A DNA stretch of 64,000 nucleotides from Ascoidea rubescens DSM 1968. Its lineage: Eukaryota; Ascomycota; Saccharomycetes; Ascoideales; Ascoideaceae. The stretch is taken from contig NW_017962919.1 in NCBI RefSeq assembly GCF_001661345.1, forward strand, positions 798,512 to 862,511, written 5' to 3'. This document shows positions 53,232 to 64,000 of the stretch, piece after piece. The first letter of the stretch is position 1; every line of letters starts with the position of its first letter. The notes beneath the pieces were generated by a model. That model had not been told where the DNA came from and searched no databases. It saw nothing but the letters and a program-made list of their open reading frames with translations. The position numbers and the translations under genes are program-made.

Positions 53232-53381
53232 GTTGGAGCTGTTAGTGCTGTTTCTACGCTACAATAAGCTCAAACCGTTTTAAATCTTCCAGGGTGGGCT
53301 CTGATTGCCTCTCCGTGGAAATGTCTTTAGAACATAGTTAGTTATTTCGTTGGAGCTGGAGCCCAAACTGGAGCTTAGAGA

Positions 53382-56041
53382 ATGGACTCAACGAGCTATA
53401 TAATGCTTAGTATGTTGCGACTTTCTCCTCCTTTTTCTTTTCTTTCTTTTCTTCTATTTGGTTCAACTGTTTGACTGAGTCTTTTAGGCAACGAGCTCAC
53501 TTCAGTTAAACAACTTATTCAGAATATTGGGCTGATGAATTAAGAATAGAACAGGCTCCTTCCACCACAGAACTGAAATTGAAAACTGCTATCTGGGCTT
53601 TTATATTCAAAGTGATTAAAAATCAGGAACTAGTTGTTCATGAATTTGTTAAGTTCAAAGAGACCGTAGTCAAAAATAGTGTCAAATCCAATAATTCTTT
53701 CCAATACGAGCAACTAAAAAACTTTCTTGATAAAAGAGACGTTTTAAATGGTTATCAAGCCATTCTTAAAAACAAATTATTTGATTTGATCTCCAATTAT
53801 AAACACAAAATACCCCCTTTCAGATTCTTAAATATCTTCAAAGACTTTCTTAATTCACATCTATCGCAATTTTCAGATTTTTATAAAACTTCTTTATTTT
53901 ATTTCAATAATAAATTTGATGGAAACAAAAAATTTAAAAAGTTTATTCATAAAAATTTTAAATCCTATTTTGATTACATCTTTAATGAAAATTTCTTGTT
54001 TGATCAATTCAAACAATTTACCCAAATCTTTGAAAATATTAAATCCCATTCTGAAAAACTAAATACTCTTTCTTTTATTGATCCTGATGATGTCTCAACT
54101 ATCATCGCCAAACTCACCAATTTGAGAAAACAATTTGAGAAAATTTATTCTGACTTTTATAAATCTAAAATTATCTTTCGTGATCCTTCCTTCCCTTCTC
54201 ATACCTCTAAATTTTCTGCAGATGATCATGCCATTTATCCTCTATCGAAAAATATCAACTATTTTTATGAAAACCATATTAAACCACCAAATAATGATCT
54301 TTTATTGCTAGAATCTCAATATTTAGTCAATGGAAAAAAATTAAATGGTTATTTCTTCATACTATTATTTACTGATTACATTCTTCTAACCGAAGTTGCA
54401 TCCACCCGAAGACTTGGTGGTAATTCGTTTTATAATCTAAATATCAATATTTACACTCCACAATTTGATTTCCTATTAATTTCTGCCATCCATTCCTCAA
54501 ATATAAATTGCTCGATAAATGAAAAAAAACAAATTCTCTTCAATTTAAACAAAAACTCAAATCTTCATGAAATTTCCATAATCAGTTTATTATCATCCAA
54601 CTGTCAATTCTCATTTCAAATTACCGGTTTACAAAACGTCAAAAAATGGTCTTATCATCTTGAAAATGTTATTGTTAATAACCAATATCGAAAAAATATC
54701 CCATTTAAAATCCATCATTATTCTAGACATTTGACTCGAGCTGAAAGAAATCTCAACTTAACTGATATAAATCCAAATTACGACGATATCTTTTCAAAAG
54801 AAATGTCTAAAAATAATATTAGAAATTTAGATTTTATAGTTAAATCAAACATCGATTTGGTTAACGTGTTACTCAATTCTTACGATATTAAAAATATTTC
54901 AATATTTAAAGAATTACATTTTGAGCATGATCTCCCTTTTTTTTACCTTCTAATCGCAAATGATAAAGGTATCTATTTTTTCAAAATAGATAAAGACTCA
55001 TGGATAAATTCAAGTTTAGATTTGACGAAAGACTTATGCTTAAATTCAAGTTTAAATTTAACTAAAAATTTAAGTTTTTTTAAAATTGGCTCCTTTAATA
55101 AAGTAGAATCTAAATCAAAATTCTCTATTCACCAGGCTGAATATATTAAAGATTTTTGTACTTTTGTTGTTAAAACAAAGAATTCCACTTTATTCCTATT
55201 GAAAATAACTGATATAATGAACGATATTTTTAAAAGGGAACACCTTCTTGAAACATTACAATACACCAAATTAATTTCAAGTAATGTTCTTGATTTTAAA
55301 ATCGTTGAATGCGACAGCCATATATTTTTAAGCTATTTAGTAGTTAATAATGACAAGGTGATTTTAAAAATTTCTCAATTCACTACCCTCAAAATTATAG
55401 AACATTTTACTAAAAATATTGCAACCTTCACAGAAAATCTGAAATTTATTTTGGGCGATGAAATTGGCACATTTATTGAGGACAGTGATTCGAAAAATAC
55501 TAAGATTAATTTTCTTAATTTAGGAAACGCAAATCATAAAGCAATTTTATCAGAATTTAAGTTAAAACTCAGCAAATTTACTAAGGAATTTGCTTATAAT
55601 ACTAATCTTCAAGGAATTTATCTAAAAACAAAAATCCAAAAACAACTGAATTCATTGTATTCTAGAAATTTGATTGGAATAGTTAATGCTAATGAAGACC
55701 ATCAAGATTATTTATTAATTTATGATGATTTTGTGATCCACTATATTTTAGATATGAGAAGCACGCAAACTTATCAGTTTTCAATAACTTGTACTGAATT
55801 TAGATTTATTGATAACAAATATTTAGTTTTACTATCAAATTCAACGAATTCGCCAAAAAAGATTGAAATTTTACAAATTGAAATAAATAAAAATCAATTT
55901 TTTAAAATTGGATACGACCAAGTTTTTGGATGTGGAAACTCTTGGGTTAAATTTGTTGATAGTGGATCTAGTTATTGTCTGATAAATTTTTCAGATAAAC
56001 AAAATAATCAGTTTGTTGTTTCACTTAGTAGATTTACATGA
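53382..56041 (+). CDS. Rho1 exchange factor-like protein (DH-PH-CNH), short Rom2/Tus1 type
   Basis: The main open frame from about 53531 to 56041 has no ATG before its conserved start, so I infer a two-exon gene: 53382-53409 and 53523-56041, 848 residues. The 113-nt intron has a GTATGT donor and TTCAG acceptor but no clear TACTAAC. This joins MDSTSYIML to KYWADELRIEQAPSTTELKL, which fits the sequence before the DH domain in Rom1/Rom2 (W...ELK..QxAIWEFI-like). DH covers about 28-240. PH follows (LLLLESQYLVNGKKLNGYFFI). A divergent CNH domain fills about 430-848. Such proteins activate Rho1 for cell-wall integrity and polarity. The long N-terminal region with a DEP domain seen in Rom2 is absent. 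Exon 1 is tentative. Divergent from SKP1. Confidence 0.7.
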
Positions 56042-56332
56042 AAGCACGTTAGTTTATCACAATATGTTGATATATATAATGATAATTAATTAGTATTAAA
56101 TACATCAATATATAAATATATAAATGAATGATTAAGTATTTAAATGGTAAACCAATAAAAATGATGAGTGGGTATAACCAAACAAGCCGGCAACAAAAAA
56201 AACAAAAACAAAACTGAAGGTAGGGAAAACAAGACAAGACAAAACAAAATGAAACAAAACAGAATGTTGGATTATTAAAATGTTAATGTTAAAATACCAA
56301 CCAATGACTTTGATTAATAGTAAAAGCTGAAT

Positions 56333-57005
56333 TTATATGGAAGGTTGTATTTGAATTGAATTCCTTTTTTGAGCACTTGATAAATTCAAACTGTTGAGTT
56401 GCTGAGAATTAGGAGATATAATTTGAGATTTAGGTCTTCTTCTTCTCGATTTTCTTTTTCTTCTTTTTTGTTGAGCTTGAGAAGAATTTCCGGCGATACT
56501 ACCAGTTTGACTTTGAGCATCATTATCAGAATCTAAGTCGTCATTGTTATTAAAATTACCAATGTTATTATTATTGATTGGAGATTGGTTAGGGGTGTTG
56601 TAAGTGTTCAAAACTGGAGTGAAGGGGATATTGATGGGTGAATGTAATTTTTTATTGAATTTTTTGTAAGATGTCGAGGAATTTGGGTTTGGGTTTGAAT
56701 TCAATTGATTTGAAGGATTTGAGGGATTTGAAGAGATCGAGGAAATAGTTTGATTTGAGAGATTAAATTGATTTAATGAATGATTGAAATCGATAGAATG
56801 GTTTGAAGAAGTTAATTGGGTTAGAGAGGCGTTTAAATCATCTAAATTATTCGAAGATTGGTCTAAAAAACCCAAGTTATTTAGACTGTTGTTTAAATCA
56901 TCCATTTGATCATTTGATTTGTTAAGGTTACTGTTGTTATTTTTTATAATATCGATTTCATCAATATTATCAATATTATTGTTAATATTGTTAATATTGT
57001 TAATA

Positions 57006-57070
<65 letters not shown>

Positions 57071-57907
57071 CGAATTTAATTCGTTTAAATCAGCAAAATC
57101 ATTTATATTAAAAGAATTTGTGAGTATTTGAGATAAAGAAGGAATATCTAAAGATAATTTTAATTTAATTTGATTAAAAATTAAATTGCACTGGTTTAGA
57201 AAATGATCGGAATTATTATTAAAATTTTGAGAATAGTTTAATAATGTCTTTAAAGAATTGATAATTTTATTGAATTTTGTATTATAAAGTAAAATCAATT
57301 GATTATAATTTTTTTCTAATGAGCTGAAATTTTGGATTAAGTTATTGTCTATATTGGAATTATTTGTATTAAAGTTATTTACAAATGAATTAAATTGATT
57401 ATTTAAATTTTTAAATTGAGATAAATAATAATTTTTAATCTCCTTTTGCGAGGATAAAATTGTGTCATAAGCTAATTTCAATCTTTGAATCTCAGACAAG
57501 TTAAATTTTTCGTTATTTAATAAATTTTTATTTTTGATTTCAAGATTCTTCAAATTGAATTTATAATCATCATTTGATATCAAGGACAAAGATAATTTTT
57601 TCTCTAGATCTTGAATTCTTCTTTGTTTTCTATCCAAAAGGGCATTAATAATTTGGTTTTCATGTTTTGTATTAGCTAATTGGTCAATAACATTGTTGTA
57701 ATTTTTCTTGATGTTATCATAGTTTTTCTTCAAATCGTCGTGATTAGATTTGGACAATCTTAATTCATTCTTCAACTCGTCGATGGTCGATTGCAAATTG
57801 TCAATCACTTTTGATGTACCTGTACCTCTTTTGTTCATGGAAAAATTTGAGCTGTTAAGCTTAATTGGGCTCGATCTGGTAGAATTTGAATTATCTTTGC
57901 TGTCCAT
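56333..57907 (-). CDS. SHE3: She3-like mRNA transport adaptor
   Basis: A 524-residue coiled-coil protein that matches the She3 family in layout. The ATG at 57907 (MDSKDNSNSTRSS) is the first available. A disordered start leads to SKVIDNLQSTIDELKNELRL, resembling S. cerevisiae She3 SRVIESLHDQIDML. Heptad-rich sequence continues to about residue 240 (HENQIINALLDRKQRRIQDL). A low-complexity half follows with an Asn run (about 285-310) and a very basic segment (KRRKRKSRRRRPKS) near residue 490 that could bind RNA. She3 links the myosin Myo4 to She2 and RNA, or in Candida binds RNA itself, delivering transcripts to the bud or hyphal tip. The identification rests on the N-terminal coiled coil and is less certain than for the enzymes nearby. 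Confidence 0.75.
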
Positions 57908-58207
57908 AGCCAAAACTCACTTGCAATCTCTCAAAGAGCCAATATCTTGCTTTATTTGTTGATGAACAGTTCTCAGCTTGCCAACAAACTGATAACTTCT
58001 ACAAATCGTCCACGTCCAAACAAGAAAAAGGAAAACAACGCAAGAAAAAAATTTGCTGGCCCAAACGTCCCAAATACAAGGGGGAGCACTGCAGGAAACC
58101 ACAGCGCGCAGAGCGGATCCACGCGCTTGCGGTGCAGCAGCAGAGGGCCGGCCTGCTTCTAGTATATGCTTTTTCAAATCAGACAATTTCTGGCGGGACC
58201 GCAGGTT

Positions 58208-61200
58208 TCAGCGGCGGTTGACCGACAATCCGAGCGCCGTTTCGAGCTCGCCGAGCATTTTTAGCGCGTAGAATCGCTTTACGTCACTCGGAAGCTCGCC
58301 GGTGTGCGGGTTGCTTGTCGCAAAAAGCCGCTCGAACTTCTTCAAGATGACCCGTCCGTCGTCGTAGAGCTTCAAGTCCTTGTTTCCGTAAATGTCCTTT
58401 CCAATCTTTGAGTAGAATCTCTCTTCCAAGTCTCTCCAGAAGATGTTCAAGCTGATTGAGGGTAATTTGTACCCATTGCTCACGACTCTGGTGCTGTGCA
58501 ACCACATTCGGGGCAAAAATAGTATATCTCCGGCTTTCAATACCTCCACATACTCAACTAGCTTCAAGTTATCTGCCCTGTTGACTAGTTCATTGCCGAT
58601 GCTTTCATCGAATATGTCATCAATCAACGAGCTGGAAGACCCAATCGGAAAGTTTAAATGCTTTATATCCTTTGAATTGAAGATCTTAACCTCTTTGGTT
58701 CCAATGATCTGACAGAGAAGGTTTGCTGTCACATCGTAGTGCAACCATATCTTGCTTCCGACTGATGTTATTCGAATTATCGATGAAAACTGTTTATTCT
58801 TGTAGATATCCTCAAAGATTTTGGGAACCTGAAAATCATCACTGATCTCTTTATAATCTTCTTGAAATATGGTCTTTTTAGCCATTGGTTTATCGAAACT
58901 CAATGATCTCAAATAGTATTTTTTCTCTTGTTTGCTATCTTTGCTGAAAACATTATCAATAAACTCACCAAACTTGACAGTTTTATAGTTGAAGTTTTTC
59001 TTATTGAAATTTAAACTGTCATCACAACTTTCATGGACTATCACTTTTTTATCTCTTCCAATTTTTTCAATCAAATATTCACCTCTTCTCCAATTCTTGA
59101 TACTGTCTCCTAAATTACAATATTCAAATATCACTGGCTTATTATCTTCCAATATCCTTTCCCATTTATCCTCTGTTAAATCTTTAATATTCATTCTCCT
59201 TATTTGTCTTTTATAATCGCTATTAGTCCCGCTATTATTTTTGTTATTTAAATTATTTAAACCATTTCTTTGCATAATCTTTTTCTTATCTTCTTTGTTA
59301 TTATCGCTTTTTTTAATCTTTGTAGTATCAACAGAGTTTCTCTCAATCTTAATATTATTAAAAAATTCAACATTTGTAATAGCTTCATCCTTGATTTTAA
59401 TTAATTCATGTTCTTCATCATTCTCGTTATAATTCTTATTACTTTCTTCGGGTTTGCTATCAATTATTAAAATGTCATTCCAAATTGATCCAAATGAAAA
59501 ACAAACACCACCTCCTAATAGACATACTTTGTATCTTTCATTGAATTCAAGTAAATTAAATCCAATTAATAAAGGCATCTTATTCCATATCTTTTCATCA
59601 ATTTTTATAAAATTAATCTTAACCTGATTCCCGGTTTCAATCTCAATCTCAATCTCAATTATTGAATTGTATTGATCCAACAAATAACAGTCGCTAACTC
59701 CTCCAATCAATAACAAAGTTTCCTTGTCATTAGCATTTTTGTTATTGCCAAAACTTTTTCTCAGTATTAATTGACCACCATATCTATTAAATAACCTATC
59801 TTCTCCGAGGTTTCTCAATTCAATTTTATTTTTATTTAAATCAACTTTAAATGAATAAAAACTAGATTCTATTCTATTATTAGAATTCATGCCACCAATT
59901 ATATATCCGGTTTTGCTGTTTTCATTATAGTGCAAACAGCTTGAAATTATATTTTCAATATTAATGTTAAAATCCATTTCTTGCCATTCATCTTCTGAAA
60001 TATTATATCTTAAAAATAAGGAATTATTTGAACTAAAATTTCCCCCAAATAAGATTAAAGTGTTTTTATTGATTAAAAAAGTTGAATGCCTAAATCTGGA
60101 ATTTGGAATTGACTTTAATTTTTTCCAATTAAATAAACTATTTTTATCTTTAGTTAATAACCAACAATCATCTAAATAATTATTTGGTGAAGTTCTACCC
60201 CCTGTTAAAATCAAGTTATTATTATCAATGTTAGTTATTGAATGACACATTCTTTCAATTGGAAATAAACCTTTATCATTTGGATTTTTTAATATAATCA
60301 AATCTGTATCCCTTGTTGATTTTGTTAAATTTGTTGATAATAACATTGAATTATTTAATCTAGTTGATTGAAATCCACTATTTAAAAAGATTTGATTTGA
60401 GATCTTACAGGAGGACATAAATTTTCTTTGTAAATTATTTGAATTGGATTTTTGAATAAATAAATTTAAATTTGAAAATGATTTATTATTTAATAAATTG
60501 CTTGATAAACTGTTTTCAATGACTTTTTGATAATTGAAATTATCATTAAAAATATTAATTTGATCATTATTAAAATGTAAAATAAAATAATGTTGAGCAA
60601 ATAGATAAAATTCTTCCCATTCATCAAATGGTTCAATTTGGTTAATTTTTAATTTAATATTTTTATCTAAGATTTGGTTGTAATAGTTCAATAAATCATT
60701 AATTTCAATATTAAATTTCCTGTTGTTATTTATAGTGTTATATAAATGTAAAAATCTATTAACTTGATCATTTAAATTATGATAACCATTAGATATATCT
60801 GAGATTGAATTTATTGGACTACCTAAATTATTGAAATGATTTAACATTTTTTTAGCGAATGGATGATTAAAACCTGAAGGCAAGATTTGTTCTAATAAAA
60901 GAAAATGATTATTATAAATATTGTTGTTAAAGTTTATTGAAACTTTAATAATTTTATCAGATTGAATGGGATCCATATATGCGATTGCAACTTCTGATAA
61001 AAAAATATTAATAAATTTTTTATTTTGATTAATATTTAATGCATTTAACTGATTAAAAATGGAGGATAAAGTATTTTTATAAGAAATGGAATCATTTAAA
61101 TCAGATGCAACAGATAAATAGGAATTTGATTGTAATAAAATATTGGGATTAATTAAAATGTTATCATTATCATTATTATTATCGTTATTATTTTTTATGA

Positions 61201-61795
61201 TATTTAATAAATCAACAGAATTTTTAATGATTGAAACTTTTCTTTCAATTAAATCTTTATAGTCGATATCAATAAACAATAAATCATTTTTATCGGTATT
61301 ATTTAAAAGATTATTGTTGTTAATCAATTCAAAGGGTAAAGGATCAAATCCACAGCCTAGATTGATTATTATAAATTTAAGATCATGATTATTGTTTAAA
61401 TTATTTTTAATTGAGCTATCAATAATTGACAAGATTGAGTTTTTGATAGCGAGCATTCTCAATAAATAGCCTCTATTGATGATTGGGGATCTTCTCTGAG
61501 GTTTCTTAACAAAGTATCTAAAATAATCATTTTTGGTGCTTCTTTTATTCTTTCTATTGATAATATTATTTTCACCATTACCATTACCATTACCATTGTC
61601 ATTACCATTGTCATTGCAATTAGATGGTGAATATAATACTGACGAGTATAACCTCTCTACAGATCTTTTTGAGACAATCGAAGAATTATTTGTTCCTTGA
61701 ATCAATAAATCTAAAAATTTCTGTTTTTCCTGCCTTTTCTGAATTTTCTGAGTTTTCTGGATTGAAAGCAGCTCATCTTCCAACTTCATTTTCAT
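58208..61795 (-). CDS. PPM2: tRNA wybutosine-synthesizing protein 4 (Ppm2/TYW4)
   Basis: An 1195-residue multidomain enzyme. The N-terminal leucine-carboxyl-methyltransferase domain has the SAM loop NLGCGFDPLPFELI near residue 150. A kelch-type propeller covers about 525-790 (LTGGRTSPNN, LFGGNFSS, IIGGMNSNN, LIGGVSD, LLGGGVC). The C-terminal JmjC domain has the metal-binding HxD in KIWLHYDVTANLL (about 1019) and a second His in LPRMWLHSTR. It performs the last methylation and methoxycarbonylation of wybutosine at position 37 of tRNA-Phe. S. cerevisiae Ppm2 has 695 residues; Asn-rich insertions in every domain account for the difference. The 3' third is GC-richer than the rest. Tandem with SHE3, 300 bases downstream. 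Confidence 0.95.
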   Translation of the reverse strand: MKMKLEDELLSIQKTQKIQKRQEKQKFLDLLIQGTNNSSIVSKRSVERLYSSVLYSPSNCNDNGNDNGNGNGNGENNIINRKNKRSTKNDYFRYFVKKPQRRSPIINRGYLLRMLAIKNSILSIIDSSIKNNLNNNHDLKFIIINLGCGFDPLPFELINNNNLLNNTDKNDLLFIDIDYKDLIERKVSIIKNSVDLLNIIKNNNDNNNDNDNILINPNILLQSNSYLSVASDLNDSISYKNTLSSIFNQLNALNINQNKKFINIFLSEVAIAYMDPIQSDKIIKVSINFNNNIYNNHFLLLEQILPSGFNHPFAKKMLNHFNNLGSPINSISDISNGYHNLNDQVNRFLHLYNTINNNRKFNIEINDLLNYYNQILDKNIKLKINQIEPFDEWEEFYLFAQHYFILHFNNDQINIFNDNFNYQKVIENSLSSNLLNNKSFSNLNLFIQKSNSNNLQRKFMSSCKISNQIFLNSGFQSTRLNNSMLLSTNLTKSTRDTDLIILKNPNDKGLFPIERMCHSITNIDNNNLILTGGRTSPNNYLDDCWLLTKDKNSLFNWKKLKSIPNSRFRHSTFLINKNTLILFGGNFSSNNSLFLRYNISEDEWQEMDFNINIENIISSCLHYNENSKTGYIIGGMNSNNRIESSFYSFKVDLNKNKIELRNLGEDRLFNRYGGQLILRKSFGNNKNANDKETLLLIGGVSDCYLLDQYNSIIEIEIEIETGNQVKINFIKIDEKIWNKMPLLIGFNLLEFNERYKVCLLGGGVCFSFGSIWNDILIIDSKPEESNKNYNENDEEHELIKIKDEAITNVEFFNNIKIERNSVDTTKIKKSDNNKEDKKKIMQRNGLNNLNNKNNSGTNSDYKRQIRRMNIKDLTEDKWERILEDNKPVIFEYCNLGDSIKNWRRGEYLIEKIGRDKKVIVHESCDDSLNFNKKNFNYKTVKFGEFIDNVFSKDSKQEKKYYLRSLSFDKPMAKKTIFQEDYKEISDDFQVPKIFEDIYKNKQFSSIIRITSVGSKIWLHYDVTANLLCQIIGTKEVKIFNSKDIKHLNFPIGSSSSLIDDIFDESIGNELVNRADNLKLVEYVEVLKAGDILFLPRMWLHSTRVVSNGYKLPSISLNIFWRDLEERFYSKIGKDIYGNKDLKLYDDGRVILKKFERLFATSNPHTGELPSDVKRFYALKMLGELETALGLSVNRR

Positions 61796-62259
61796 TCAAA
61801 TACACCAAATACACCAAAACCAACAAAAAAGAATTCACAATCAACAGCAAAAAAAAAAAAATACACAGACACGGATTCAATGCATATAACTGCTGAATAA
61901 TGTATATATTATACACATAAGCATTTAATTACATTTGCAGATATACGCATATTCAAACAGTATTAAGCATGGTTGTGAGCACTGTTGTGACTGCTTTTTG
62001 TTGCGTACCCATAATTACGCTGAATCACAGGGCTGCATTGCAGATACTTTCCGATGCGTTCGGCCTTAACTATGTAGCTCAGAGCCGCGCTCTGTCGGAA
62101 AGTGCGTTTTTTTTTCAGTTGACAATCACAGCTCTGTGGGATTCATTTCAATTTATCCAATATCAACATCTCAGAAAAAATATCCACATCACAATCACTA
62201 TCACGATCAGTACTGAGTTGATTTAATATATCATAATATAATCAAACCAAATAATAGAA
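61796..62259. promoter_or_regulatory. Divergent promoter of PPM2 and RPS19
   Basis: 464 bases. The part next to PPM2 is A-rich. 61970-62120 is GC-richer and holds a Rap1-like word (CGTACCCATAATTA, 62004-62017) and CAGGGCTGCA (62028-62037). The latter shares GGGCTGYA with the paired 12-mers upstream of RPS27. A T-run followed by CAG (62106-62117) is also present. These fit a ribosomal protein promoter, but no factor is proven. Confidence 0.5.
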
Positions 62260-63633
62260 ATGGCAGGTGTTTCAGTTAGGTAGGTTCTTTTTTCCATTTA
62301 TCTTATGCCAGAATTGTAGGTTTAAATGATTTGTCAATGGTTCTTATCTTTTATTATTCAAGTAAATGGAACCAATATCTTTTAAAATCAATGGAATTCA
62401 CAGAAATTGGAGCTAATATTTATGATTTGTACTTATATATTTTTGAAAAAAATCATAAACCAATACTTCAACATAAATTTTCTAAAATGCACAAGATAAA
62501 AATTACTTTAAAAATTGATACTTTTATCACCCTAATACAATATGAACAATTTATTGAAAAAATCAACGAAATTATATAAAAATTAACTTGGATCTCTAAA
62601 ATTCTATATTTTCACATTCATAATTAACCTTATACATTGAATTATGATATTCCAAAAAATCGGTATAAATAACTAAAAAAGTAAAAAACACTTCTATAAT
62701 ATAAACTGGTATAAATAAATTTTTAAAAGATAAAAGTAATTAATAATATTCAAATTTTAAACTAATTGAAAGAAAAATTAACTGGAATTTTATTAAAAAA
62801 TTGCACATAATATACTAGTTTCAGAGTTTTTAATTAAAACACCATTTTCAAGATACTCTGAGATTATCATTCAATTAAAAATAAATATTATTAGCAATCT
62901 ATTAAAGTAATCATCTTATTTAATAAAATTTGATAAATTTAAAATGTATTAGACCACTACTTTAATCAAATATAAAGATCAAGTAACAATAAAGAACTTT
63001 TTTTTTCAAAGATAGTGTTTTTTTAAATAAAATAATATTGATATTGTTATAATTTTTAATTTTGTTTGAATTTAATTTACTATGCTTTAATAATATTAAG
63101 ATTGTGCAAAATTAACAAATCATCTACAATTCCAAGGCAATTTGACGTCTTATTTCCTTTTTTGTGCCAATTACTAACTAATTTGTATTTTCATTTTTTA
63201 TAGGGATGTTCCAGCTCAAAGCTTCATTAATGCTTATGCTCAATTTTTACAACGTCAAGGTAAATTAGAAGTCCCAGGTTACGTTGATTTAGTCAAAACC
63301 TCATGTGGTAACCAATTACCTCCACAAGAAGCTGAAACTTGGTTCTACAAACGTGCTGCCTCAGCTGCTAGACACATTTACTTAAGAAAACATGTTGGTG
63401 TTGGTAAATTAAACAAATTATACGGTGGTGCCATTAACCGTGGTGCCAAACCATCAAAACATCAAGATGCTTCTGGCTCAATCAACAGAAAAGTTTTACA
63501 AAGTTTAGAAAAAATTGGTGTTGTTGAATTATCTCCAAAAGGTGGAAGACAAATATCAGAAAATGGCCAAAGAGATTTAGACCGTATTGCTGCCCAAACC
63601 TTAGAAGAAGAAGAAGAATCTGATGAAGAATAA
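62260..63633 (+). CDS. RPS19: 40S ribosomal protein eS19 (Rps19)
   Basis: Two exons, 62260-62279 and 63204-63633, encode 149 residues. Exon 1 gives MAGVSV plus two bases of an Arg codon; exon 2 completes it and continues DVPAQSFINAYAQFLQRQGK. The body is highly conserved (PGYVDLVKTS, HVGVGKLNKLYGGA, ASGSINRKVLQSLEKIGVVE, SENGQRDLDRIAAQTL), with a slightly longer acidic tail (EEEEESDEE). The 924-nt intron has an unusual GTAGGT donor, a perfect TACTAAC at 63172-63178 and a TATAG acceptor. It is long for this window and holds no convincing gene; an 82-codon frame inside (62331-62579) is low complexity. Rps19 is needed for 18S rRNA 3' maturation and 40S assembly. Confidence 0.96.
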
Positions 63634-64000
63634 TTCTTTCAAGTCTTTTAATTTACTCAGTAATCGTTTAATAAACTAGGAATTGTAAAATTTATTTAAT
63701 TTTTCTGTCATATTTCTATCCATAAATTCAATTTGTTTTATAATTGATTTTCTGTAGTTTTTAATGTACTTTAAATAAAAGAAAAAAGCCCAGCCAGGGG
63801 CTGCACCTGTAAAATAAACCTTTTCGCTCTTCAACTTTTCAATAAAACAACTACCATCAAAGCACCAAAAGCACCAAAAGCAGCACGTGTGTTTTGAAAT
63901 TTTTCAAATGCCTTTTTTTCAGCTGTTTTTGTTTCCAAAAGGGTCTTCATCCATCAACAGCTACCGAGTTTGGTTCTGAAATAACAGAGGTTCAGCACAC
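63634..64000. other. 3' flank of RPS19 and possible promoter at the window edge
   Basis: No gene seen. After an AT-rich tail there is an AGCCC...GGGCT inverted pair (63788-63803) containing AGGGGCTGCA, similar to the RPS19 promoter word. A CACGTG box at 63884-63889 and a T-run-CAG at about 63911-63921 follow. These suggest the promoter of a gene beyond the window. Confidence 0.4.

Noticed and set aside
57917-58186. 89-codon frame upstream of SHE3
   Set aside because: It lies in the GC-rich SHE3 promoter, and its protein has no resemblance to She3 or other families.
62331-62579. 82-codon frame inside the RPS19 intron
   Set aside because: AT-driven Ile/Lys/Tyr-rich translation, contained entirely in an intron with clear splice signals. 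No snoRNA box pair was evident either.

Overview
The window is nuclear chromosomal DNA of a budding yeast (Saccharomycotina). Evidence: closely packed, mostly intronless genes; a few introns with a yeast TACTAAC branch point; very AT-rich intergenic DNA; and long asparagine runs inside regulatory proteins. Every well-recognised gene has a one-to-one Saccharomyces cerevisiae relative, but gene order is not that of S. cerevisiae. Introns in VMA9, RPS27, GLC7 and RPS19, and a TPPR tail on PP1, argue against a close Saccharomyces relative. I cannot name the genus. I found no tRNA, rRNA, transposon, LTR element or CRISPR array.

Layout. 0-3 kb: two tandem permease genes of the allantoate/pantothenate (Dal5/Fen2) family, one cut by the window edge and one carrying a one-base frameshift. 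4-19 kb: a large unknown protein divergent from the ER P5A-ATPase SPF1, a DOPA-dioxygenase-like enzyme, PEX13, a four-exon VMA9, and NPR3. 19-38 kb: EMP24, RPS27, GLC7 (PP1), SAM50, VFA1, SRP102, SWI6 and a very long SAK1-type kinase. 38-51 kb: a gene-poor AT-rich stretch with a small zinc-binding protein and a few short lineage-specific reading frames. Two of these (44517-45035 and 47198-47803) share a membrane anchor and a cysteine framework. 51-64 kb: CDC43, SKP1, a short RhoGEF whose first exon had to be inferred, SHE3, PPM2 (wybutosine synthesis) and RPS19.

Functional threads. SPF1, EMP24 and SRP102 act at the ER. NPR3 and the SAK1-type kinase feed TORC1 and Snf1 nutrient signalling, and GLC7 opposes Snf1. 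SWI6, SKP1, GLC7, CDC43 and the RhoGEF act in cell cycle and polarity. These are scattered housekeeping genes, not a cluster.

Most worth a second look: (1) the 38-51 kb stretch with the paired cysteine-rich, membrane-anchored proteins, which I could not match to a known family; (2) a 30-bp palindrome in the SWI6/SAK1 promoter combining two AP-1/Gcn4 sites with a central CACGTG; (3) three 58-60-nt introns in VMA9 with an 8-nt first exon; (4) tandem identical 12-mers upstream of RPS27; (5) GC-rich peaks centred on promoters that extend into the ends of the flanking genes.
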